A stretch of 49,440 nt of DNA from Planctomycetota bacterium (lineage in GTDB: Bacteria; Planctomycetota; Planctomycetia; Gemmatales; Gemmataceae). The notes below the pieces were generated by a model. The model searched no databases and was not told the origin of the DNA. It saw only the letters and a list, made by a program, of their open reading frames with translations. Of the stretch, positions 17,475 to 27,400 are shown piece by piece. The position numbers were made by a program, and so were the translations under genes. How positions within the stretch are numbered: the stretch's first letter is position 1; the number at the start of each line of letters is the position of its first letter. The stretch spans positions 1-49,440 of the forward strand of contig JAKBCS010000020.1 of assembly GCA_021807595.1 (NCBI GenBank), given 5' to 3'.

Positions 17475-19430
17475 TCAGCGGCGTGGCGGGCCTTCCAAAG
17501 CCGGCTTGTCCGCCGAAGTGGCGAGCAGTTTCTTCGTCGTATCGACGAGATCGAACGGTTTATTCGTCTCTTTAATCATCACTTTGGGACGAGCTTTTTC
17601 CCGCAGATTCTTGAAAGCCGTCTGCATCTCCATCTGCACCTTGCGCTCGAAGATCTTGGCCGTGAGTTCCTTACGCACGGAGTCGAGTTCGACCGTCTTG
17701 TTGGGGGGGATGCGCTTTTCGAGTTTGAAAACGACGTTTCCTTCCGGTGTTTCCAAGAGCGTAGTCATGCCGCCAGGATACAGTTTGAACGCCTCGTTTT
17801 CGACTTCTTCGTTGCCGAGCGCCCCGTGTCCGAAGGGACCGATCTTGCCGCCCTTGGCCGCCAGAGTCGGGCTGCTCTGATGCTTGGCCGCTTCGTCGAA
17901 AGCTTCGGCGCTATCCCGGACGCGCGTGTACTGGAGCATGGAATAGCGCGTCTGATCGTTGGGCCAAAGAATCATGCGGCCTTCCAGCTTCTCGCCGTAT
18001 TCCGCTTCAAACGCCAGTTTCAGATCCTCTTCCGTAATGTGGACGCCGTTGCGGCACAGTTTGCTCAAGAGCAGGCTCGGACGAATGACATCCTCTCGAT
18101 ACTCATAAATGCTCTTGTTACGGGGGCCGAGAACTTCCTTCTCGAACACTTTCAGATCGACACTGCCCATGCGTTTGAGATCTTCGGCCAGATTGGTTTC
18201 GATTTCTTCCGGTGTTACCGCGATGCCACGCGCCTGGCATTCTCTGTCAATAATTCGATGGTTGACGAATGTTTCGACTTGTTCGCCACCGTAGCGCGCG
18301 ATGAGGAATTCGCCAAACTCCTCGCGCGAAATCGTCGATTGTCCGTTGTACGAGGCGACGGTTTGCCGCGCGCGTTGACTCGGATCGCACGGCGGCAGTC
18401 CGTCGGGATCTTCGGCTTTGCGTTTGATCGCCAGGTATTCCTTCGGCTGCGCCTTTCTCTTCAGTGTGTCGAACGCCTTCTGCATCTCTCCGGCGATTTT
18501 TTTCTCCACCAATTCGTCGTTCAGCTTTTCGCGCACGGCCTCGAAGCGAACCGAGCCATCCGGAGGAACGTGACGCAGGCATTTGACGACGAGGGGTCCA
18601 TCGGCCGTCTCGAACACTTCGCTGACTTCGTTCTCCTTCAAGGCGAAGGCGATGCGGTCGAAATTGGCATCGCCCATGACATAGCGTCCGAAGGGCCGTA
18701 CCTTGCCCCCCGTGGCCGCCAACTCGGACTTCACCTTTTGACTCTTGGCCGCCCGATCGAACTCCGAGGCGTCGTCGCGGATTTTGGTGTAATCGGCGAG
18801 CGCTTGGTCTTTGCCTTCCTTCGTCTTGGGCCAGAGGATGATCTGACATTCGATCTTTTCACCGTACACCGCCTCGAACGCCTTACGCAGTTCTTCGTCG
18901 GAGATGGTGACTCGACTGCGGCACAGCTTGGCCATCTGTAGGCGCGAACGAATGATGTCTTCTTTCCATTCGTAAAGATTCTTGTGATAGCGCGCCAGCA
19001 GGGTATTGACGAAAGTTTTTTGATCGACGGCAAAGCCCTGCAACTGTTCGGTTAAAGCCGCATCGATCTCCGAGCCGCTAACCTCGACGTTGTACACTCG
19101 GCAAGCGTCGTCGATGATGCGCTTCTTGATCAGCAAATCCAGTTTGTCGCGGTGGCGGTCGATGAGATAATCGCCGAACGCCTCGCGGCTAATAGGTTCC
19201 GTATCGTAAATGTAGGCAACCACGCGGCGCGAATAGTCGGTGGGAAGCGGAGAGGCGGTTGGACCGGTCGCCGGCGCAGGCTGTACTAACGGCGGCCGCG
19301 CGTCGGCCCGCGGCAACAGGCTAATGCGAATCCAATAGCCCGCTCCCGCCAACAGAGCGAAGCACCCAGCGACGAAGACAAAACTACGCCACCCACGCCG
19401 GGTGGTACGATCCTTTTTGCGAGCCGGCAT
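17475..19430 (-). CDS. SurA-like periplasmic chaperone with an internal duplication
   Basis: A 651-residue protein anchored by an N-terminal membrane segment (about residues 15-32). The rest contains two homologous SurA-type units, roughly residues 65-340 and 355-635. Shared blocks include S-R-E-A-F-G-D-Y-L-I / S-R-E-E-F-G-E-F-L-I, R-I-I-D, K-L-C-R, F-E-A-V-Y-G-E-K / F-E-A-E-Y-G-E-K, I-L-W-P and G-G-K-V-R-P-F-G / G-G-K-I-G-P-F-G. Each unit has the SurA_N helical part followed by a parvulin-like section. A complete parvulin active site is not obvious, so a chaperone role for outer-membrane or surface proteins is more likely than isomerase activity. AGGAGG precedes the ATG. Confidence 0.8.
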   Translation of the reverse strand: MPARKKDRTTRRGWRSFVFVAGCFALLAGAGYWIRISLLPRADARPPLVQPAPATGPTASPLPTDYSRRVVAYIYDTEPISREAFGDYLIDRHRDKLDLLIKKRIIDDACRVYNVEVSGSEIDAALTEQLQGFAVDQKTFVNTLLARYHKNLYEWKEDIIRSRLQMAKLCRSRVTISDEELRKAFEAVYGEKIECQIILWPKTKEGKDQALADYTKIRDDASEFDRAAKSQKVKSELAATGGKVRPFGRYVMGDANFDRIAFALKENEVSEVFETADGPLVVKCLRHVPPDGSVRFEAVREKLNDELVEKKIAGEMQKAFDTLKRKAQPKEYLAIKRKAEDPDGLPPCDPSQRARQTVASYNGQSTISREEFGEFLIARYGGEQVETFVNHRIIDRECQARGIAVTPEEIETNLAEDLKRMGSVDLKVFEKEVLGPRNKSIYEYREDVIRPSLLLSKLCRNGVHITEEDLKLAFEAEYGEKLEGRMILWPNDQTRYSMLQYTRVRDSAEAFDEAAKHQSSPTLAAKGGKIGPFGHGALGNEEVENEAFKLYPGGMTTLLETPEGNVVFKLEKRIPPNKTVELDSVRKELTAKIFERKVQMEMQTAFKNLREKARPKVMIKETNKPFDLVDTTKKLLATSADKPALEGPPRR

Positions 19431-19623
19431 CCCTTGCGCCTCCTGTGTCGAGTCCGGTCAACCGACCGGAGTCACCTCGGAACGCGGCAAGGTATAGCCG
19501 CCGACTCAAGCAAGTGCAAGATCAGGAACCGGTCTCTTCGTTTTATCCAGATCGCCCGGCTTGCGGATCCGGCAAGATGGGACTCGGTCCCGCTTGCGTG
19601 GAGATCGGGCGAGCGTTAGGATA

Positions 19624-20106
19624 ATGAAAGTAGTGGATCGTCCTCGGCACAACTACATGCCGTTTGAGGTCGATGGGACGACTGTTATCGGGGAGAAGCC
19701 CGTGGAAAAGTCCAGCGTGTATGTGGAGGGCGAACAAGAAGCCCTTCGATTCAAGTGGATCGAGAGCGAGAAAGCGGGCTGCGATCTCGGGGAAGCGGCG
19801 ATTCGCCGTTGGGTGCAGTGTCATTGGTGGGGGTATCTGCGTGCCCGCTGGCTGGAACATCTCCAAGGTAAACGCTTCTGGGTCGAGTTGGATCGCGGCG
19901 ATTTCGGCCTGTTACAAATGAAGTTTCACGATAATACCCTCCTCCTCGATCGCATTCTCGATCGCCTCAAAGCCGGTCAGGAAAACTTGGACATCATCTG
20001 TTGGGCGCACAATTGGGGCATCGATCCCGAACCCGTCCTGCAAATCCTCGAAGCGCTCGACATCAATAGCCGACGCCTCGCCCATCGCTTCGATCCTCAA
20101 GGCTAG
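19624..20106 (+). CDS. Conserved-looking protein of unknown function
   Basis: A 160-residue cytoplasmic protein with no signal peptide or membrane segment. It is rich in Trp (W-V-Q-C-H-W-W-G-Y-L and C-W-A-H-N-W-G) and ends in an amphipathic helix (P-V-L-Q-I-L-E-A-L-D). Coding is supported by its isolation, with no stronger gene in other frames, and an ATG preceded by AGG at five bases. I do not recognise a family. It is divergent from the SurA-like gene and convergent with the HEAT-repeat gene, 24 bases from its end. Confidence 0.6.
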   Translation: MKVVDRPRHNYMPFEVDGTTVIGEKPVEKSSVYVEGEQEALRFKWIESEKAGCDLGEAAIRRWVQCHWWGYLRARWLEHLQGKRFWVELDRGDFGLLQMKFHDNTLLLDRILDRLKAGQENLDIICWAHNWGIDPEPVLQILEALDINSRRLAHRFDPQG

Positions 20107-20130
20107 AATCGAATCATCGTCTCGCCGACT

Positions 20131-22869
20131 TCAGGGACTTCGCTTGCCTTCGTTCGGGTTGATGGCTTGCAATGTCTTGAGCGCCTCCTCGCGCACACCT
20201 GGGCCGCTGTCTTGCAGCAGGTACTCGATCTCTGGAGTCGCTTCGCGCGCCTTGGGGCCAAATTCGCCGAGGGTGCGGAGAATGTAAATCCGCGCGGCGG
20301 CACTCGGCGCGCGTAGGGCGGCGGCCAAAGCCAAAATCACGTTCGGCGCTCGGCTGGGGTCGATGCGAGCCAAAACGCGGGCTGCATGAAGGCAATTCGA
20401 GGGGTCGATGTCGGCGATCGTCACCAACAGCCACGGGATCGCTCGCTTGGCTTCTTCCGACGCTCCGAGATCGTGAAGCCCTTCCACTGCGGGCAAGCGC
20501 ACGTCGAGCGGATAGGGGCTGCCGGCAAGTGCGGCGAGGAGGGGAATCATCTCCGGGATCGAAGAAGGGGCGATGCGGCTCAGGGCGTCGATGGCTCCCA
20601 AACGCACTTTGGGCGAGGCATCGTTGAGGGCGTCGAGCAGAGCCGGCGTCGCCTCGACGTAAGTTGGATCGATGCTCTTGAGAGCCAACGCGGCGGCATA
20701 GCGGACGTTCTCATCGGGATCGAGCAGACATTCGACCAGAGCGCGCCGCGCGGTCTTGGCGGCGGGACCGATGCTCCCCAGCGCCGAAGCCGATTGAGAG
20801 CGCAGCGCCCGTTGACTGGCGTACAGATTCTGGGTGAGCGCGGGCACGGCTTCCGCGCCGGCCGCGCCCAGGCGTTCGACGATGGAGGCCGCCCCAGCGC
20901 GCACCGCGGTATCGTCGTCGCCGAGCGCCTTGAGAACGGAAGGAAGTACCGACCTCGCGCCGGAGCCGATTTGATCCAACAAAGAGATACCTATACGGCG
21001 AAAATCGACATTGCGATCTTCGAGCAACTTGGCCACACTGGGCGCGGCTGCGGCACCGATGCCTTGGAGCGCTTGCAGCGCGACCTGTGCCGCCGCGCGG
21101 TCGCGCAGCGCCTCGACCAAGATGGGTGCGGCCGACTCCGCCGCCGATCCCAGGCGAGACAACGCATCTGCGGCTTGCGAACGAACCGATTCGTCTCCTT
21201 CCTTAAAATCCCGAACGAGCAGCGGAACGACCTTCGCGGTCTGCGCGGGGTCAACTTGTGCCAAGGCGACGGCCGCCTCCGCGCGTAAGGTCGGTTCCGC
21301 CAGCAACTTGGACAGCGCCGGTACGACTTCGGGAGACGGCGCGCCCAATCGCGCCAAGGCTCGCAGGTACACGCCTCCGTGGGTGCGGTCGGTGGTCAGC
21401 GCTTCGACCAGCGCGGGTATGGCCTCCTTGGGCGGTGGCAGAATCCAGCCCAGCGCCTCGGCGGCCAACGGTGCGACACCGTTTTTCCTCTCTTTCATCG
21501 CTTCGAGGATGGCCGGGACGGCCGGACGACCGATCCTTGCCAACGCTGTCTGCACTTCGACGTGGAGAAGATGGTCGTCGGTCGCGTCCTTGTGCGGCTT
21601 CAAAGCGGCGAGAAGAGAAGGCACGGCGGCGCGCGCGCTGGGGCCGATGTTGGCCAAGGCGTGGGCCGCCGGCGGTGTGAGCGAATCCATCAACGCAGGG
21701 ACGGCGGGAGCCGCTCGCGTCGGATCGATCTCCGCCAAGGCGATAGCGGCGACGCGCGATACATTGGGCGATGTATCTTTGAGCGTCGCGATCAAGTCGG
21801 GCACGGCAGGACGCGCCGGCGGGCCGATGCGGCCTAGAATCTCCGCTGCCGCTTCGCGCCGCGCCATCTCGTCATCGCGCAGGGCACTTTGGAGGAGGGG
21901 GACAACCAGGGGGCCAAACGAAGCGAGTAGATTGCGCGCCGCCGCCGTCTTTTCCAGCGGTCCCCGAGCCATCGACAGAAGCGCCGGCCAGACGCGCTCC
22001 GCCTTCCCGCCCATTCGCCAGAGAGCGATCCCCGCTTCGTCGCCCAGTCCAGCTCGGTTGCTTTGAAACTCTTCTAACAAGAACGGCGCGGCGGCGGCAT
22101 CGGCGATAAAAGAGAGCGCTTGACACGCTTTTCGAGCCACCCTCGTCTCGTCGTCCTTGAGTGTCTTCGCCAATACGGGCACGGCTGCCTTCGCACTAGG
22201 GCCGAGCCAACCCAACCCCTCCGCCGCCACAATGCGCATCTCCGCGCGGCGATCTTTGATCGCATCGATCAGCGCGGGGACGATGGTGGCCGGCGGTTGA
22301 CCGATGCTTCCCAAGGCGCGCGCCGCCTCTTGACGGGCGGCTATTCCCATTCGACTGTTGTGCAACAGGACGATTAGCTCGGACACGGCTTCCTCGGCAG
22401 GGGGGCCGATAGCACAGAGAACGCGGGCGGCAGCCTCGGCCTCATCGGACTGGCCGAGGGCATTGCGTAGAGCCGGCACGGCCGACGCTTGCAGACGTAC
22501 CAGCGGCACCTCAATCCGTTTCTCCGTCGGATTCTCTTGGAGCGCTTCCACTAGGCCCGGTACGGCTGGCGCGCCGATGCGAACCAAGACGGCGGCAGCA
22601 CGGCGATGTAAACGGATGTCGCCTTGCCTCCGCGCGTCGAGCAAGCTCGGTACCGCTTCGCCGCCGACGCGCGCCAGTACCTCGGCCGCGCAATCGCTTT
22701 TGGAATAATCGGGGTCGTCTAAATCGACAATCCATTGTTGCAGCGTCTTGCCTTCGTAAACCGGTGTGGCGGGACGGTAGTAGCGCTGCCAAGCCCAGTA
22801 TCCCAGGGCGAGCGTCGCCACTGCTAAAAGAGCGCTTTGGAATAACGTGGATTTCCTCGCGAACGTCAT
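20131..22869 (-). CDS. Membrane-anchored HEAT-repeat protein, 912 residues
   Basis: One N-terminal membrane segment (about residues 10-27) is followed by a short W-I-V-D-L-D-D-P-D-Y block and then more than twenty HEAT or PBS-lyase-type helical repeats. The recurring unit is of the form V-P-A-L-I-x-A-L-x-D, then V-R-x-x-A-A-x-A-L-G-x-I-G-P-x-A, about 37 residues long (examples: A-A-E-A-L-G-W-I-L-P, A-S-A-L-G-S-I-G-P-A-A). It is expected to be an all-helical solenoid on the outer face of the inner membrane used as a protein-binding scaffold. It lies 34 bases downstream of the FolK-SDR gene on the same strand. GGAGGAGG precedes the ATG. The function is unknown. Confidence 0.85.
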   Translation of the reverse strand: MTFARKSTLFQSALLAVATLALGYWAWQRYYRPATPVYEGKTLQQWIVDLDDPDYSKSDCAAEVLARVGGEAVPSLLDARRQGDIRLHRRAAAVLVRIGAPAVPGLVEALQENPTEKRIEVPLVRLQASAVPALRNALGQSDEAEAAARVLCAIGPPAEEAVSELIVLLHNSRMGIAARQEAARALGSIGQPPATIVPALIDAIKDRRAEMRIVAAEGLGWLGPSAKAAVPVLAKTLKDDETRVARKACQALSFIADAAAAPFLLEEFQSNRAGLGDEAGIALWRMGGKAERVWPALLSMARGPLEKTAAARNLLASFGPLVVPLLQSALRDDEMARREAAAEILGRIGPPARPAVPDLIATLKDTSPNVSRVAAIALAEIDPTRAAPAVPALMDSLTPPAAHALANIGPSARAAVPSLLAALKPHKDATDDHLLHVEVQTALARIGRPAVPAILEAMKERKNGVAPLAAEALGWILPPPKEAIPALVEALTTDRTHGGVYLRALARLGAPSPEVVPALSKLLAEPTLRAEAAVALAQVDPAQTAKVVPLLVRDFKEGDESVRSQAADALSRLGSAAESAAPILVEALRDRAAAQVALQALQGIGAAAAPSVAKLLEDRNVDFRRIGISLLDQIGSGARSVLPSVLKALGDDDTAVRAGAASIVERLGAAGAEAVPALTQNLYASQRALRSQSASALGSIGPAAKTARRALVECLLDPDENVRYAAALALKSIDPTYVEATPALLDALNDASPKVRLGAIDALSRIAPSSIPEMIPLLAALAGSPYPLDVRLPAVEGLHDLGASEEAKRAIPWLLVTIADIDPSNCLHAARVLARIDPSRAPNVILALAAALRAPSAAARIYILRTLGEFGPKAREATPEIEYLLQDSGPGVREEALKTLQAINPNEGKRSP

Positions 22870-22903
22870 CGGCCTCCTCCGTCGTTACGCAACGCCCAGG
22901 CTT

Positions 22904-24145
22904 TCACCTTATTGCGCCGCCGTTGATGCGAAGAACTTGTCCGGTGAGAAACTCGGCGGCGGGGGATGCCAGCCAGCGGGCGGCGGCCGCCACATCTTCG
23001 GGAGTTCCCCAGCGTTTCAGCGGCGTTTCCCGAAGCACGCGCTCCTGCCATTGCGACGGCGCGCCTTGGCCCCAGGCGGTGCGAATCCAGCCCGGCGCAA
23101 GACAATGGACGCGCACCGTGGGTGCCAAACTCAAGGCCAGACTGCGCGTGAATGCCGCGATTGCGCCTTTGGCAGCCGCGAACAGTTCGCCGCTGTCACC
23201 CTCCATGCCGCTCTCGGCCTGATCCCATCCCATGTTGATTACCACTCCGCCCCGGTCGGCGCGCATGCGCCGTCCCACCTCGCGGGACAGTATCATCGTC
23301 GCCGTCACGTCCACAGCCAACAGCTCGCGCAGCTTGCGCTCGAACGACCAGTTCGCCGCCTCTCCGGTGAGCGTGTCGGCCCCCGCGTTATTGATCCAGA
23401 TATCGAGTCCGTCCCACCGCTTCCACGCCTCGCCGACGAATCGATGACACGCATCGACCTCCGACAGATCCGCCATGCACACTTCGCCTCGCACTCCGTA
23501 AAGTCGAATCCGCTCTGCCGTCTCCTCAGCCGATTGCCGCGAGCGCCGGCCGTGAACGATCGCATCCGCGCCGCCCGCTGCCAGTTCGAGAGCAATCGCC
23601 CGACCGATGCCGCTGGTCGATCCCGTAACCAGCGCGCGTCGTCCCGCCAACTCGCGGCCCGGAGAGCCACCGTACACATGAAGACCTTGTAACTCTTTCA
23701 ATAGTTCGGCGATGCTTCTTTTTAGCTTGGGATGAACGAGTCCGGGAACCAGCTGGGCCAGGGGGAGCAACACGAATAATCGTTCATGCATTCGTGGATG
23801 CGGCACGATCAACCTTTCGTCGTCGCATACCAGCGTGCCGTGGAGCAATAAATCGAGGTCGATGGTGCGCGGCCCATCTTTTTCGCGGCGCAGTCGTCCC
23901 AGGCTCGTTTCGATCCGGTGCAACGAATCGAGGAGTTCCGCCGCCTCGCGCTCGGTTCGCACCTCGGCAGCGGCGTTCAAGAACATTCCCTGCTCAGTCG
24001 GTCCGCCGACGGGGCGCGTCTCGTAAAGGGGCGACACGCGCGTCACCTCGACGCCCGGCGTTTGCCGCAGCGCCTCCAGCGCTCGCCGCAAAAAGTCTTC
24101 GCGGTCGCCGAGGTTGCTTCCCAATGCGATGTATGCGTAGGTCAT
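22904..24145 (-). CDS. folK: FolK (HPPK) fused to a short-chain dehydrogenase-like domain
   Basis: A 413-residue two-domain protein. Residues 1-160 are 6-hydroxymethyl-7,8-dihydropterin pyrophosphokinase, the ATP-dependent step of folate synthesis: G-S-N-L-G-D-R at the start, Y-E-T-R-P-V-G-G, and the signature D-G-P-R-T-I-D-L-D-L-L. Residues 166-413 are an SDR fold with T-G-S-T-S-G-I-G and N-N-A-G. The position of the catalytic Ser is W307 (N-M-G-W), and the Y-x-x-x-K tyrosine is Phe322 in F-A-A-A-K (codon TTC, read as GAA on plus at 23180-23182). A pteridine reductase (FolM/PTR1-like) partner would be logical for folate synthesis, but the missing residues question that. There is no adjacent folP, folB or folE. 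Confidence 0.85.
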   Translation of the reverse strand: MTYAYIALGSNLGDREDFLRRALEALRQTPGVEVTRVSPLYETRPVGGPTEQGMFLNAAAEVRTEREAAELLDSLHRIETSLGRLRREKDGPRTIDLDLLLHGTLVCDDERLIVPHPRMHERLFVLLPLAQLVPGLVHPKLKRSIAELLKELQGLHVYGGSPGRELAGRRALVTGSTSGIGRAIALELAAGGADAIVHGRRSRQSAEETAERIRLYGVRGEVCMADLSEVDACHRFVGEAWKRWDGLDIWINNAGADTLTGEAANWSFERKLRELLAVDVTATMILSREVGRRMRADRGGVVINMGWDQAESGMEGDSGELFAAAKGAIAAFTRSLALSLAPTVRVHCLAPGWIRTAWGQGAPSQWQERVLRETPLKRWGTPEDVAAAARWLASPAAEFLTGQVLRINGGAIR

Positions 24146-24494
24146 TCTAGCAATCCATTTGTCTGCGCGTCGATTTACTCGGCGGCTTTCGTTGCTCGTT
24201 CGCCTTGAAGCCCAACGGAGATTCGGGCTTGACCTGTTTGTTCGGTGCCGTTATAGCCACTCCGCTATTTCCGTCTGAACCTTGAGTGAAAGAAAAGACC
24301 AAAGTTTTCCGACCGCACCGGGGGTTCGCTCCATGGCGGAGCGGTAGGTGCAAGCGGACGGTATACATGCAGGGGGGCTGCCTCAATCTGGAGATGGGCG
24401 AATGGAAACGAGAAGAGAGGGAAGCCGACTTCGCGCTTCGCTTTCCGTTCTCGATCCTCCATCGTTCATTTTGCAGAGAAGGGCGGCGGATTCA
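24146..24494. other. Divergent intergenic region upstream of the secretin gene
   Basis: This 349-base gap lies between the FolK-SDR gene (minus) and the secretin gene (plus). Apart from the promoter candidate at 24229-24257 I see no gene. Frames that stay open through it toward the secretin lack a plausible start and domain content. Confidence 0.6.
24229..24257 (+). promoter_or_regulatory. Sigma-70-like promoter upstream of the secretin gene
   Basis: TTGACC (24229-24234) and TATAGC (24252-24257) with a 17-base spacer. It lies about 240 bases before the gene start, implying a long leader. Confidence 0.4.
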
Positions 24495-27400
24495 ATGAAG
24501 GAGGCCAGGGTGGCTAGGGCACAGAAGAGAAAATGGATGGATCTCGTCGCGGGCCTCCTCGTTGGGGCGGCGACTCAACCACTGGCGTTGCTCGCCGGCC
24601 CGGAAAGCAATCGCACATTGCTTCCGGCGAGTCCCGAGCGAGAGGTCGCTCAGTTTGCGGGCGGCTCGTCGCGCACACGGGCGGCCCTCAACGCGGCCAT
24701 CGAAGCCGAGCGCAACGGCGATCTCGACAAGGCGGCTTCGCTATACCGCCAAGCCATGGCGCGCGCCAACGAAATGACTCCGGACGAACGGAGCGAGTTG
24801 GAACGGCGTATTGCGGCCAATCGTCTCTCTCTGAAAGCGCGCGGCGAAGCGCGCGAACAGATTGGGCTGGCCGAATCCGCCTTCCAACACAATCGGAAGT
24901 CGGATGCCGCCGCCCTCGTCAACAAGATTACCGTCAACGAACTGTATTTAAGTCCCGCCGACAAACAGCGTTTCCAGGCTCTGCGCCAACAATTGCACAT
25001 GCAAGGGAACGTACCGGTATCGGGGGGAGTCGCTGCCGCCGCGGATGCGCACACCAAAATCCAGCAGGCTCGCGCCGCGCTGGCACAATCGGATCTCGAC
25101 GCGGCAGAGAAGCTGGCCCGCGACGTGGATCGACTTGGCGTGTCGTTCGGCCCGCAAGAAGATTCGCCGCGCAAAGTCCGCGACGACATCGAGCGCCTTC
25201 GCCGCGACGCCAAGAGTATGCTGAGTGCCGCGCGTTCTGCCATGCAGCACGGCAATCTCGATCGAGCCGAGCAGTACGCTCGCGCCGCCGAAAAGTTAGC
25301 GTCGCCGTTTACCTTTATGGTGGGCGATTCGCCCTCAAAAATCTTGAAGGAAATCCAGACGGAACGCACCAATGCGCCCGTCGCCGAACGAACGACGGAC
25401 AAGGGCGCGAAGTCAACGGCCGGCTCTTCGGACGCTGCTTCGCCCAATACCGAAAAGGCTCGCGTTTTGGTGCGGCAAGGTCGAGAGGCTCTGGCTCGCA
25501 ATGACCTGGCCCAGGCGAAGAAATGCGCGGAGGAGGCCAACGCCCTCAAGCCCGATCTGCACTGGACCGAGGATACGCCCGCCCGCTTGCTCGATGAAAT
25601 CGGGCATCTCCAACCGGCGGCGTCCAAGACGAACGCTCCGAAGATCGTCTCTGGTCCCATCAAGAACAAGGCGGAAGCGATGGCGCTACTCACACAGGGA
25701 CGCGAGTTGATGGCGAAGGGGCAACTGGACGAGGCGAATCTGATCTCGGCTCGACTGCGCACGGCCACCAACATCCGCTGGGGCCTGTTCTTCGAGGACA
25801 CACCCGATAAGTTCCAGTCCGATCTGAATGCCACTCGCACCAAGCGGGACAAGGAAGAGTCCGTCCAGATGCTCGCCGAGGGGCGACGATTGTTCCAGGC
25901 GAAAGATTATGCCGGCGCGGAAAAGTTGGCGTATCAATCCAAGACCAAGCACGGCAGCTACAGCATTTGGGACTTCGGCGACACCCCGACGAAGCTGTTG
26001 GCCGACGTGCAAGCGGCGCGGCAGAAAGAGCGAACGATCAAACTTCCCGAAGCACCGAAGTCATCGCATCAAGTCGCCGATCTCAGCCACGGCCCGCTCA
26101 CTCAGCCCGATAACCAAGCTCCGGCTCAGAACAACAAGCCCAAGGAGGCCGGTTCGTACAACGCCTCTTCGTCCGGTAATGCCGGTGAAGCACGCAAGCT
26201 GGTGCAGGATGCTCGCCTGGCTCTCAACAGCGGGAAGTTGGCGCAGGCACGCATCTTGGCCGACCGTGCTCGCGAATTACGCGTCGCGTTCGCTCCGACC
26301 GAAGACTCACCGGAAAAGATCTACCGCGATCTCGAGCCGAAGTCACCGCTTTCGCCGACGGGGAACGTCCCCTCGCCGACGCGCCTCGTCTCCAACACAA
26401 ATCCCTCGGAGACGAAATCTCCACCCTCAGAGACCGGTGGTACGAGTGCCATGCAGTGGCCGACGCCTTCCCAGGGCGTTGGGGGATCGCCGAAAGACAG
26501 TGCGAATGCTTTGGCCGGTCAGACGCGCGCCCGTCAGTTGATCGCCGAGGCTCGCGCCTTGCAGCAGCAAAATCGTCTCATTGAGGCGCGCGAAAAGATC
26601 ACCGAGGCCCAAGGGTTGGGGGTGGCCGCGCGGCCCGGCGAGGAGTCGCCCAATCAAGTCTATCAGCAACTCGGTTTCCAAGCCCGTCAACGCATCGACA
26701 ATCTGGTGCGGAAAGCCAACGAAGGGCTGCGTTACGGCACCAAATCCACGCAGATTCGCTGCCAGGAAGCCGAAGGCGATCTCGCTCAAGCAGGACAGTT
26801 GGCCGCCGCGTTCGGTCTGGATACCCAGCCCATCGAATCGACTCGCCGTTTGGTGGCGCAACTTCGCGCGAGCGGTGGAAGCGCACTCGCCAATGTCTCT
26901 CCACCGTCCACCGGGATGCCGTCCGGCTATCCCGATCGAGGCGTGTCGGCGAAGGGTAACCCGTCGTCCGGCCCCTCGACGCAACAATTGCTCGATCAGG
27001 CGCGAATGGAACTGCGCAGCGGTCAGACGGCCAACGCGCGGCACTCCGCTGAGGAAGCGATCAAGCTAGGAGCGGGGGAGGTCGGCTTGGCCGTGCTTCG
27101 CACCATCGACCTCGAGGACGAAGAGCAGGCCAAGTTGCGCGCCAATCGCACCTTCGACGAAGTGACTCAAGCCTATCGTCTGCGGGATTACCGCCGGGCC
27201 AGCCTGATGCTCGCCGCCATCGACACGCCGAAGTTGGACGGACGGCGACAGGCACGGCTGCGCGAAATGCTGGCCACGCCGGAGATGCAGCCGAACGCGC
27301 GCGGTTCCGGTCTCGCTCTAACCTCCGCCCAGCAGTCCGCCACGCCGAACCAAAGCGGCGGCGATATGGGCCGCGCTCGCGCCACGGACGATCCCGGTCA

